Positions 46,687-54,297 of a stretch of 64,000 nucleotides of DNA are shown here, piece by piece. Within the stretch, counting starts at the first letter, position 1; each line of letters begins with the position of its first letter. This stretch comes from Deltaproteobacteria bacterium (GTDB taxonomy: Bacteria > Myxococcota_A > UBA9160 > UBA4427), in contig JAJDAO010000067.1 in assembly GCA_029261835.1 (NCBI GenBank), positions 1 to 64,000 on the forward strand, read 5' to 3'. The notes under the pieces were generated by a model, which saw nothing but the letters and a program-made list of their open reading frames with translations, ran no database searches and had not been told where the DNA came from. Position numbers and translations under genes: made by a program.

Positions 46687-47235
46687 TCAGCGGGTTCGCT
46701 GGGCAGTCCGAGATCGCGGACCTCCTCGGGGTCTGAGCAGCGCCAGCAACGCCGCACCCGCCGCGAGCCCGACCAGAACCGCCGGCTCGGGCACCGGGAT
46801 CACGACGACAGCGCCAGCCGGCTGTAGCCAGTTCGCGAGGCTGTCGCTCTCGCCACCGTCGAGCACGAGCGCGGGCTGCCCACCGCTCGCGCCCGGGATC
46901 ACGTTGGCGGCACGCGTACGGCTCTGGGTCGGGTCATAGTACGTGGCCGTGAGAGCGGACGTACTGAACTGAGTCGGCTGCACGACAGACGCCGTCTTGG
47001 CGCCGGTGTCGTAGAGGATCCAGTCGTCGTCCTGGTGCGGGACCACTAGCAACTCGACCCCGAGGCCGATCGTGCTGAAGGGGCCCGTCGGCAGCAGCAC
47101 GAGCGGCGGCAGGGCCTGCGCGTCAACGGTCGCGCCGCGCACCACCAGCTGGTAGCCCGGCGGGAACTCGGCGCTCGCGGAGCCCACGACGACGACCCAC
47201 GCGAGCCCGAGGGCGATGAGCGCGGCCGCCCTCAT
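46687..47235 (-). CDS. PEP-CTERM protein coupled to Hcp-like protein
   Basis: 182 residues. Signal peptide at residues 1-22 (ending GSASA). The C-terminus VIPVPEPAVLVGLAAGAALLALLRPRGG is a PEP-CTERM anchor (VPEP, helix, basic tail) recognised by exosortase. The middle (DDWILYDTGAKTASVVQPTQFSTSALTATYY) is beta-rich and unassigned. Its ATG overlaps the stop of the Hcp-like gene as TGATG, so the two are translated together. Confidence 0.75.
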   Translation of the reverse strand: MRAAALIALGLAWVVVVGSASAEFPPGYQLVVRGATVDAQALPPLVLLPTGPFSTIGLGVELLVVPHQDDDWILYDTGAKTASVVQPTQFSTSALTATYYDPTQSRTRAANVIPGASGGQPALVLDGGESDSLANWLQPAGAVVVIPVPEPAVLVGLAAGAALLALLRPRGGPRSRTAQRTR

Positions 47236-47744
47236 CAGTGGGTCATGTCCCATGTGTGCTCAATGCCGTTCACGATGTCCGTCCAGGTGACCCTCTGGAA
47301 GGCGATGCTCACCGACTCGGTCGGCTGCTCGGCGCCGGTGCCCATCGCCGACGAGATCGCTGTGATGATCCCGTTCTCGAGCGTGATCTTGTACGTGAGA
47401 ATCGCCGGGCCGCCCGCTGTACTGTAGAAGCGGAACTCGGCCGTATCGACCGGCTCGCCGTTGACGAGCGCCTTGTAGAGCAAGGGACTCGACTTGTCGC
47501 GCGGCTTCACGAACGTGACGGGCTGGAAGCTCAACCCCCCAGACGATGCAGCCGAGTTGCCGAACGCGAGGACGAGGATCGAGTCCGTCCGCTCCAACGT
47601 GGTGCACGGGTGCTCGCCTTGGATGGCATCGCCGTCGATATTCAGGTGCAAGGATGAGTCGCCCTCGGCCGCCTGGACCGCGGCCGGAACGAGCAGGGCC
47701 GCGGCGACCGCGAACCCGAGCGTCCTCCGGAGTATTGCTCGCAT
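47235..47744 (-). CDS. Hcp (type VI tube)-fold protein with signal peptide
   Basis: 169 residues. A Sec signal peptide occupies 1-25 (VPAAVQAA). The mature part follows the Hcp pattern in order: LHLNIDGDAIQGE, LSFQPVTFVKPRDKSSPLLYKALVNGEPVDTAEFRFY, YKITLENGIITAISS, ESVSIAFQRVTWTD and a final GIEHTWDM. Canonical Hcp lacks a signal peptide and is exported by the type VI machine; no other T6SS gene is present. AAGGAGG precedes the ATG. A periplasmic or surface Hcp-fold protein acting with the coupled PEP-CTERM protein is inferred. Confidence 0.8.
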   Translation of the reverse strand: MRAILRRTLGFAVAAALLVPAAVQAAEGDSSLHLNIDGDAIQGEHPCTTLERTDSILVLAFGNSAASSGGLSFQPVTFVKPRDKSSPLLYKALVNGEPVDTAEFRFYSTAGGPAILTYKITLENGIITAISSAMGTGAEQPTESVSIAFQRVTWTDIVNGIEHTWDMTH

Positions 47745-48030
47745 CAGGGACCTCCTTCGATGATCCCTACGATCCTACAACGGCAGGTGAGTGGACAGGA
47801 GGAAATCGGTCGCGTCTTCGCGGCCGCCGCACGGGTAAGCATTGTGGGGGTATGGCGACTGTGAGCGACAATGTAGGCCCTCTCGAGTACACAGATTGGT
47901 GCTTCTGGACCTCGTCGGAGAGCCTTGAGTTGCGAAACCAACAATCCCCGACGAGTGCGGATGAGTGGCGTGGTTGCTCAGGAAGGAAGGCTATGTTGCC
48001 TTCTAGCTCCGTTCGACGTAATGGAGAGCT

Positions 48031-48082
48031 GGATGAGCTTCCACAAGCAGATTCTGTCGAAAGTGCTGGACAAGACGAACGG
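48031..48082. repeat. Degenerate dispersed repeat, copy Q
   Basis: Partner of the repeat at 38302-38353, same orientation, with a weaker match extending over about 47967-48121. It ends against the paired IS-type terminal repeats at 48120-48168. No intact gene. Confidence 0.5.
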
Positions 48083-48119
48083 TCTGCGCGACGAGCCAGA
48101 CCCTGTCGCGCTACGCCGC

Positions 48120-48168
48120 GGCGTCGGCGCACGAATCACCTTCGGTCGGCGATTCGTGCACCAACGCC
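48120..48168. repeat. Facing IS-type terminal repeats (MITE-like hairpin)
   Basis: GGCGTCGGCGCACGAATC (48120-48137) faces GATTCGTGCACCAACGCC (48151-48168) across 13 nt; 16 of 18 positions can pair. The arms match the terminal repeats of the IS at 23873-25006. It looks like an IS reduced to its ends or a very short non-autonomous derivative. Confidence 0.65.
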
Positions 48169-48219
48169 GCCACGGTCCAGAATGTGATGAAACGCAGCTG
48201 GGCAGGTCACCTCGCCCGA

Positions 48220-49302
48220 TCATTCCGGGAACGGTTCGGGCGATCTCTCGGAGCCTTCGCGCGAGTCGACTCGCGTTGCGCCGTTCATGCTGCTAAGCCG
48301 CGCCGCGATGCAGTCGGCCCAGCGTCTGTTCATCTCGGCGTTCGGATGACCGTACCCCTTGACCTTCAGCCACTTCGCCTCCTCCTCGGGCTGGGTACAG
48401 TCGACGGTCGCGATACCTTCCTCGCTGAAGAATCGGAGGTATTCGTCGCGAGCGCCCGAACGGAACTCCTCCAGCATGACGACCAGCAGCTCGGCTCCGT
48501 GGGCTCTGCTGGTCCAGTCGAGACCCTGAATCAGGACGCGGGTCGCCTCGTCCGCCTGCTCGGCCCTCCAACCCATCCGGAAGTCGGAATAGCGATCCTC
48601 CACCAGCGAGACGGCGGCCGAGTAGTGGCGCAGGGGCCAGCCGGGGTTCTTCGATCTGGTGCGCTCCGCGTAGCCCTCAGCGTCGAGATAGATGTGAGGC
48701 ATGTTCACGGGAGCCGCTCGCAGCCACGCGGGGTCCGCGACGTTCCGCTCGGCGTGAATGTCGATGAAACCGTAGATCACGGTCTCCGGCATCACGTCGG
48801 AGTGGGCCAGGTAGCGCTCGAGTTGAAGCAGCGACTGATAGGTCCCGTAACCGGCGGTTCCCAGGTTCACGAATTCTCGATCGGGGAATTCCGATTGCAA
48901 GCGCCAGCCGAAGGTCTCCGAATCCGAGACCGCCCAGCCCTGGGTGTAGGATCCTCCAATCAGCAGCACCCGGCGAGCGTGCGGCCTGCGTTGCGGCGCC
49001 GTCGCACGCAACCCGCCGGGCCAAAAGGTCATGTGGATGGGGGCGTCTGGCGACCGCTTGGACCAGACGTAGGGGCCGGACTTGTTGCGCCAGCCGAGCG
49101 CGAGGTCCGTCTCCACGAGGGCGCGATCGCCCGTACCGGCAATCTCCGGCACCGGTCGGTATCCAGCGATCCTCGCGACGATCTCCGCGGCGGCGAACGC
49201 AATCGAGAGCCCGATCAATGCGGCCGCGACGCGCAGGAGAAATCCTCTGCTGCGTCCGGTCGAGCGCCCTTCGTAGCGGCCCACGTCCATCTCGCGCGGC
49301 AT
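48220..49302 (-). CDS. SGNH/GDSL-type hydrolase, membrane-anchored
   Basis: 360 residues. A hydrophobic anchor lies at residues about 20-44. RVLLIGGSYTQGWAVSDSETFGWRLQSEFP holds the block I serine (GGSYTQG), NLGTAGYGTYQSL is block II, and a late GHPNAEMNRRW supplies the histidine of block V. The layout is like AlgX/SGNH O-acyl-transfer or esterase domains. It could remove or transfer acyl groups on a surface glycan; the substrate is unknown. A second ATG four codons in is an alternative start. Confidence 0.72.
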   Translation of the reverse strand: MPREMDVGRYEGRSTGRSRGFLLRVAAALIGLSIAFAAAEIVARIAGYRPVPEIAGTGDRALVETDLALGWRNKSGPYVWSKRSPDAPIHMTFWPGGLRATAPQRRPHARRVLLIGGSYTQGWAVSDSETFGWRLQSEFPDREFVNLGTAGYGTYQSLLQLERYLAHSDVMPETVIYGFIDIHAERNVADPAWLRAAPVNMPHIYLDAEGYAERTRSKNPGWPLRHYSAAVSLVEDRYSDFRMGWRAEQADEATRVLIQGLDWTSRAHGAELLVVMLEEFRSGARDEYLRFFSEEGIATVDCTQPEEEAKWLKVKGYGHPNAEMNRRWADCIAARLSSMNGATRVDSREGSERSPEPFPE

Positions 49303-49543
49303 GATAGCGGATAGGAGAAACAGCGGGGATTCTCGCCACGTCCGGCAAGTAGTTCTATGAGAAGTAGCCGGGAATCAGGTCGCGTCTGTCGCGATTCCCT
49401 GCCCCGGTGCACAACTCCGAATATGGGCCGAGCTCCCCAGGCCGAGTTGGGCGGTGAGCAGCGACGCCAAGTGGATCGGAGAAGACAATCTGGTGGCTTG
49501 AAATCGGCGGAGTACTACAAGACGCCCGGCTCGATCTGCACAA

Positions 49544-50206
49544 TCACAGCAGTACCATTCTCAAGAACTCGGCAAGAGTCTTCTGGGCAAACTCGATCTT
49601 CTCCTGATCGCTATCTATCTTCAGATCTTCAGCTCCGATTAGCAGTGAAGGCACGCCATGTCCCTCGCCAGTAGTCTTGATCTGATTCTCAATGAGGAGC
49701 GTGGACAATCCATGAACCGTGATCCAGGAGAAGTTCACCAAAGGCATGAGATTGTCCGGACCAATCTTGTTCTCCTCTAGGAACGCTTCAGTAGCCGACA
49801 CGAAATCATTGAAGGTAGCCTTCGCCGATTCGAGCAATTCGGGTGTTCTCTTCTGAGCTATGAGCTCATGCCCGAACATGAGTCTATATGGGCCTGGGTT
49901 CTCTAGGGCGTGCTCAACATAGGCCATTGCCATTCTTTGAAACCGCGCTGTAGCATTGATTGTGTTGTCGCTACTTACTCGTGTGTAGCGTCTTCTGAGC
50001 TCCTTGAAGCCTTCTGCTGCAACGGCGCACAACAGATCAGTCTTGTTTGAGAAATGCCTATAGGGCGCGGTGCGGGATACGCCCACCTGATCGCCGAGCG
50101 CCCTCAACGTCAGCTTGCTGAACCCCTCCTTGGAGATCATTCTCGAGGCTGCTTTCAACAACTTCGATCGCAGCGCACTTCGGCTTTGTTTCGCGGCTGT
50201 TTCCAC
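49544..50206 (-). CDS. TetR family repressor (AT-richer region)
   Basis: 220 residues from GTG at 50206. The helix-turn-helix reads LTLRALGDQVGVSRTAPYRHFSNKTDLLCAVA at about residues 33-64; the C-terminal part (FAQKTLAEFLRMVLL) is helical. The frame is open to ATG codons at 50275 and 50410, but those would place the operator inside the gene. With TTGACA/TATTGA the predicted transcript starts at the GTG, that is, leaderless. Codon use and base composition are visibly less GC-rich than neighbours, suggesting acquisition together with the divergent gene. Confidence 0.82.
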   Translation of the reverse strand: METAAKQSRSALRSKLLKAASRMISKEGFSKLTLRALGDQVGVSRTAPYRHFSNKTDLLCAVAAEGFKELRRRYTRVSSDNTINATARFQRMAMAYVEHALENPGPYRLMFGHELIAQKRTPELLESAKATFNDFVSATEAFLEENKIGPDNLMPLVNFSWITVHGLSTLLIENQIKTTGEGHGVPSLLIGAEDLKIDSDQEKIEFAQKTLAEFLRMVLL

Positions 50207-50213
50207 AGCATTT

Positions 50214-50267
50214 TCAATACCCTTCGCTGTTGACTTTGTCAACCTATGGCGATATGTTGACAAAGTC
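50214..50267. promoter_or_regulatory. Double-palindrome operator and divergent promoters
   Basis: GACTTTGTCAAC (50232-50243) and GTTGACAAAGTC (50256-50267) are perfect 12-bp inverted arms around a 12-nt spacer; the left arm also lies in its own palindrome GTTGACTTTGTCAAC. Minus promoter: TTGACA (50242-50237), 17 nt, TATTGA (50219-50214) for TetR. Plus promoter: TTGACT (50230-50235), 17 nt, TATGTT (50253-50258) for the oxidase-like gene. Confidence 0.7.
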
Positions 50268-50330
50268 CACTGCATCGACGCTTCGGTGCGTCTTCGTGCT
50301 TTGCGTGAAGGGGAAGAGGGGAGGTGTGGG

Positions 50331-50840
50331 GTGTGTATTACCGAAAGACAATGGGCGCAGATTCGAGAGTTCTGGAGCGAATCATCACATGCGACCAGCT
50401 CTCCCAACATACCCTATTGCGTCTTGGCGACAGTCAATGAAGACGGAACACCGCGTATGGCACCGTACTCGTCTCTCATTCTCGGGGAAGAGGCACAGGG
50501 TTTCTACTTTGATGAGTTCTCTCGCCACATGTCGCAGAACCTCGAACGCGATCAGAGGATCTGTGTTCTATTGCTGAGGAATAGCAAGTGGTTTTGGATG
50601 AAGGCGGTTCTTCTGGGCAGGTTTGATCATGCACCAGGCATAAGACTCATGGGCACCGTTGGTAAGAAGCGAGAAGCTACGTCGCAGGAGATTGGTGCCT
50701 TTAGGAAGCCACTGAAGAAGCTGAGAATCTTCAAAGGATATCAACCTCTGTGGGGACGCATGAAACGAGGTCGCGAAATCTCCTTCGAGTCCTTCGAGAC
50801 CGTAAACTGCGGCCCAATGCAATACTTGAAGACCCTATAG
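50331..50840 (+). CDS. Pyridoxamine 5'-phosphate oxidase-like flavoprotein
   Basis: 169 residues from GTG with GGGGAGG 6 nt upstream; open sequence further upstream crosses the operator and is not coding. The segment YCVLATVNEDGTPRMAPYSSLIL then RICVLLLRNSKWFWMKAVLLGRF is the split-barrel FMN-binding pattern. Such proteins include F420- or FMN-dependent reductases and haem-degrading enzymes. It is divergent from and probably repressed by the TetR at 50206, and shares its AT-richer composition. Confidence 0.75.
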   Translation: MCITERQWAQIREFWSESSHATSSPNIPYCVLATVNEDGTPRMAPYSSLILGEEAQGFYFDEFSRHMSQNLERDQRICVLLLRNSKWFWMKAVLLGRFDHAPGIRLMGTVGKKREATSQEIGAFRKPLKKLRIFKGYQPLWGRMKRGREISFESFETVNCGPMQYLKTL

Positions 50841-50931
50841 GAACTGGTGATGAAGCGGGCTCCAGGGCATTTCGGCTCACCGGGCCGCTCGGTTCTGAGG
50901 ACGCGCAGTCCGAGACGACCCTGGCTCTCGG

Positions 50932-51384
50932 TCACTTGGCGCGCGGAGGCTTCGGGATGGGCCTCGCACCGCGAGCCAGCCCACGGGAGGCCGCTTCGCG
51001 CCACAGGAACAGGATCAAGAAGCCGCCCATCCCGAAGGCCCACAGATCCACCACGATCATCTCGATCATGACGGCGTCCAGGTGGGCATACATCCCGTGC
51101 TGCGCGTGAAAGGCCACGTCGAGAAAGCCCATGTGGATGAGCGCCGCCGCGGCCACGATCCCGAGCAGCTCCCCCCACGCGCGGCCCCGCAATAGGCCGA
51201 TGGCTGCGACGATCGCCGTCAGACCCATCCAGCCATCCGCCCACATCGCCGCCTGCTGCAGATCGCGGTAAGCGGCGGGGTGTCCCGGCAGGAGCGAGAA
51301 GTCGAGGGCGATTCGCCAGCCGTAGTGAAGGGTGTTTGCGATGCCCGTGATCAAGAGCGCGGCGACGGAGATTCGACGTCCCAC
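50932..51384 (-). CDS. Small four-helix membrane protein
   Basis: 150 residues from GTG with AGGGGG 8 nt upstream; an in-frame start at 51483 adds an arginine-rich leader. Four hydrophobic segments are visible (SVAALLITGIANTL, GWMGLTAIVAAIGLL, LLGIVAAAALIHMGFL, MIVVDLWAFGMGGFLILFLW). Not recognised. It is transcribed leftward, away from the fumarate-reductase-like genes. Confidence 0.6.
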   Translation of the reverse strand: MGRRISVAALLITGIANTLHYGWRIALDFSLLPGHPAAYRDLQQAAMWADGWMGLTAIVAAIGLLRGRAWGELLGIVAAAALIHMGFLDVAFHAQHGMYAHLDAVMIEMIVVDLWAFGMGGFLILFLWREAASRGLARGARPIPKPPRAK

Positions 51385-51548
51385 TTCTATACCCCCTTCA
51401 TCCCCTTCCGCCCACCTAGTGCCCTGCAAACGATAGCGAGCCTTGTCGAGCGATCCTCGGAGACGAAACGGGACCAGGGCCACCCTCAGCCGCGCCGCAG
51501 GCCAGTCCTTGGCGATCGCTCCTCGTACGTGTTAGCAAATCGACTGCA

Positions 51549-53384
51549 ATGATGAAGGCGAAGACACACCACTGCGACATCCTCGTGATCGGGGGCGGCG
51601 GGGCGGGGGTTGCGGCCGCGGCGCTGGCAGCGCGCGCGGGAGCGCGGGTGGTGCTTCTCTCCAAGGAGCCAGTGGGGCGGGGGGATACCTGCATCGCCAG
51701 CGGCCTCATGACGAATGGTGCCGTCAACCGCTCCGACAGTCCCGACAAGATGATTCGCGATCTCGTCCGCTGCGGAGAGCGGCTCAACGACGCCGTGCTC
51801 GTGAAGCTCCTGGCCGAGCGCTCGCACGAGGCGACGCAGGTGCTCGAAGAGTTCGGGATGGCCTTCCGCCGCGACCGGCAGGGGCGACTCACTCCGCTGC
51901 CCTCTCCCCTCGGTGGCCACAGCGTGGCCCGCTCCCTGGCGAGCCTGTCCGAGGGAAATCAAATCGGGAGCGCGCTGCGCGCGGCGCTCTACCGCAGCGG
52001 GGTCCAGGTCTACGAAGAAGCGCTCGTGACGGATCTCTTTAGCGACGAAGGCCAGGTGAACGGAGCCCTGAGCCTCGACCTGGCTTCCGGAGAGCAGAGC
52101 GCGTGGTCGGCGAAGCGCGTGATCCTGGCCTCCGGCGGATGCGGATGGCTGTTTGCGCCCTTCACGTCGAACATGCGCTCGAATACCGGAGACGGCTTCA
52201 CGCTGGCATTCGAGGCAGGAGCCGAGCTGCGCGACATGGAGCACGCGCAGTACGTCTTCGGGCTCTCGCGCCCGCAGAGCGCAATTGGAGTGCTGCTGGG
52301 AGAGCCCGCTACCGCTGGATTCTTTGGCAGATTGCTCGATCGCGAGGGACGCGAGATCCTCGAGCGCCCCGCGCGCAAGACGCGTGGCCAGGTCGCCGCT
52401 GCCATGGCCAGGGCCCTTCACGAGCAGGGGCTCGGAGCCGACGCAGGACTGCGTCTCGATCTGAGAGACAACGCGCTGCGCATGGGACCCATCTACCGCG
52501 TGATGCTGTCGCTCTCGCGGCAGAGCGCGCTCGATGCCGCACGCTTCGCTTATGGCGGTGCGGCGGCGCGCTGCGAGGAGCCCTGGGAGGTGGTGCCCTC
52601 CTTCCACTACCTGCCAGGCGGGGTCAAGGTCGACGGCCGCTGTGAGTCGAGCGTGCGAAACCTGTACGCGGTGGGTCAGGTACAGGGGGGCCTGTTTGGA
52701 GCCGACCGACTGGGATCGGTGTCTCTCACGGAGCTCTTCGTATTCGCGAAGATCGCCGCGGAGTCGGCGCTCGAGAAGCTCGCCGAGAGCCCGCAGCCCT
52801 CTCTCCACCCGGAGCTCGTCGAGAGCCGGGTGCGAGCCAGGCTCTCGCTACGAGGTCGCAGCGGCTCGCGGACCCCGATCGCTCTCAAGCGCCGCCTTCA
52901 GGAGATCATGTGGCAGAAGGTGGGACTGCTTCGCCAGCAGAGCTCCCTCGAAGCAGCCCTTCGCGAGCTCGAAGATCTGGATCGCGAGAGACAAGACGCA
53001 CGCGTGCCGTCCTCTGCGAGCTGGAACTCCGACTGGGTCGATCTCCTCGAGCTCGAGAGCATGATCCGCCTGGGAGAGATCATCGCCCGCTGCGCGCTCG
53101 AGCGACGGGAGAGCCGCGGCGGGCACGTGCGACTGGATCACCCGGAACGCAACGACACGGACTGGCTGAAGACGATCGTCGCCCGCAAGGAGAATGGGGG
53201 CATCACGCTGCGCACGGACCCGATCGGAGAGGTGTGGAACGACATCCAGCCCGAGGGCTGGATCGAGGCACTGCCGGCGAAGCTCCAGGACTGGTTGATT
53301 CGGAGCCTGCCGCGCCAGGTCGTGCAACGGATACTCCACAAGCGCGTGTCGGGCTTCATATCCGCAGCGGGGAAGTCGGCGTGA
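51549..53384 (+). CDS. Succinate dehydrogenase/fumarate reductase-type flavoprotein subunit
   Basis: 611 residues. FAD-binding DILVIGGGGAGVAAAALAARAG (residues about 10-31) and VILASGGCGWLF are present; substrate-site segments PSFHYLPGGVKVDG and RNLYAVGQVQGGLFGADRLGSVSLTELFVFAKIAAESA correspond to the HYTMGGI and N-RLGGNSL motifs. The C-terminal helical domain ends in FrdA/SdhA style (MIRLGEIIARCALERRESRGGHVRLDHPERNDTDWLKTIV). Its stop overlaps the iron-sulfur subunit start. It should reduce fumarate or a related enoate, or oxidise succinate. Confidence 0.88.
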   Translation: MMKAKTHHCDILVIGGGGAGVAAAALAARAGARVVLLSKEPVGRGDTCIASGLMTNGAVNRSDSPDKMIRDLVRCGERLNDAVLVKLLAERSHEATQVLEEFGMAFRRDRQGRLTPLPSPLGGHSVARSLASLSEGNQIGSALRAALYRSGVQVYEEALVTDLFSDEGQVNGALSLDLASGEQSAWSAKRVILASGGCGWLFAPFTSNMRSNTGDGFTLAFEAGAELRDMEHAQYVFGLSRPQSAIGVLLGEPATAGFFGRLLDREGREILERPARKTRGQVAAAMARALHEQGLGADAGLRLDLRDNALRMGPIYRVMLSLSRQSALDAARFAYGGAAARCEEPWEVVPSFHYLPGGVKVDGRCESSVRNLYAVGQVQGGLFGADRLGSVSLTELFVFAKIAAESALEKLAESPQPSLHPELVESRVRARLSLRGRSGSRTPIALKRRLQEIMWQKVGLLRQQSSLEAALRELEDLDRERQDARVPSSASWNSDWVDLLELESMIRLGEIIARCALERRESRGGHVRLDHPERNDTDWLKTIVARKENGGITLRTDPIGEVWNDIQPEGWIEALPAKLQDWLIRSLPRQVVQRILHKRVSGFISAAGKSA

Positions 53385-54028
53385 AGATCCGAGTGAGCCG
53401 CTTCGATCCCGATCGCGATTCCGCCCCTCGCACGCAGGAGCTCGACGTTCCCGGCGTGGAGGAGGGCGAGAGCGTGCTCGGAGTGCTGCAACGCATCCGA
53501 GAGTCGCTGGACTCGACACTGGCCTTCCGCTTCGGGTGTCGCTTCAAGGGCTGCGGGCTGTGCACGGTACAAATCGATGGCCGGCCTCTTCCAGCCTGCA
53601 TGATCCACGCAAAGGAGGGCATGCAGGTCGGGCCGCTCGAGTCGTTTCCCGTCCTGCGAGACCTCGTCGTCGACCGCCGCCCGCTCGCGGAGCGCTTTGC
53701 GCGCCAGAAGCTGTGGCTCTCGCCGCGAGAACACGAGAAGCTCGCGACGACCTTCGAGACGCCCCCCGCCTCGGGTGCCCTGGCCAAGTGTACGGAGTGC
53801 CTGGCGTGTGTCGCCAGCTGTCGCTCCTTCGACCTGGGCAACGAGAGCTTCGGGGGACCGCTCGCCTTCGTGAAGCTCGCCCAGCTGCACTTCGACCCGC
53901 GCGACGACCGGGACCGCAGAGCAGAGGCGAAGTCACTCGGAGTGACGACCTGCCTCGCCTGCCAGAAGCGATGCGCGTGCCCCCTCGGAGTGCCCATCTA
54001 CCGCACGGCCATCGAGCCCCTGCTGTAG
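53381..54028 (+). CDS. Succinate dehydrogenase/fumarate reductase-type iron-sulfur subunit
   Basis: 215 residues from GTG overlapping the flavoprotein stop. [2Fe-2S] ligands are C53, C58, C61 and C73 (CRFKGCGLC...PAC). The [4Fe-4S] set is C137, C140, C143 (CTECLAC), and the remaining clusters use C147, C191, C194, C198 and C200 (CLACQKRCAC). No membrane-anchor subunit gene follows, so the complex is soluble or uses an anchor encoded elsewhere. Confidence 0.85.
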   Translation: MKIRVSRFDPDRDSAPRTQELDVPGVEEGESVLGVLQRIRESLDSTLAFRFGCRFKGCGLCTVQIDGRPLPACMIHAKEGMQVGPLESFPVLRDLVVDRRPLAERFARQKLWLSPREHEKLATTFETPPASGALAKCTECLACVASCRSFDLGNESFGGPLAFVKLAQLHFDPRDDRDRRAEAKSLGVTTCLACQKRCACPLGVPIYRTAIEPLL

Positions 54029-54251
54029 GGGCCACGCGATCCGTGCAGGTCGTCGGAGTATTTCGGACTCGAGATGCCCTCCGCCAAGAGACGATTTGGG
54101 ATTCCCTTCTAGGCGGTCTTCTCGGCCGGATGCGCCTTCTTCCGCTTCTGTATCGTCATTCGCTTGATCTTCGCGCAGCTGCCAGGTAGGGCGAAAAGGG
54201 AGACGGCGGAGAATGAGTTACCATGGCCGAGCTGAAAGAACGTGGATGAGA

Positions 54252-54287
54252 TTTCTTTAACCGCAGAGGCGCAAAGAGCGCAGAGAA
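54252..54287. repeat. Known-looking intergenic repeat (ACCGCAGAGGCGCAAAG type)
   Basis: TTTCTTTAACCGCAGAGGCG followed by CAAAGAGCGCAGAG has the form of a purine-rich repeat often found between genes in deltaproteobacteria and other environmental bacteria. It lies immediately before the radical SAM gene and supports the view that this gene came with a foreign segment. Confidence 0.45.
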
Positions 54288-54297
54288 CTTGGAAAAG

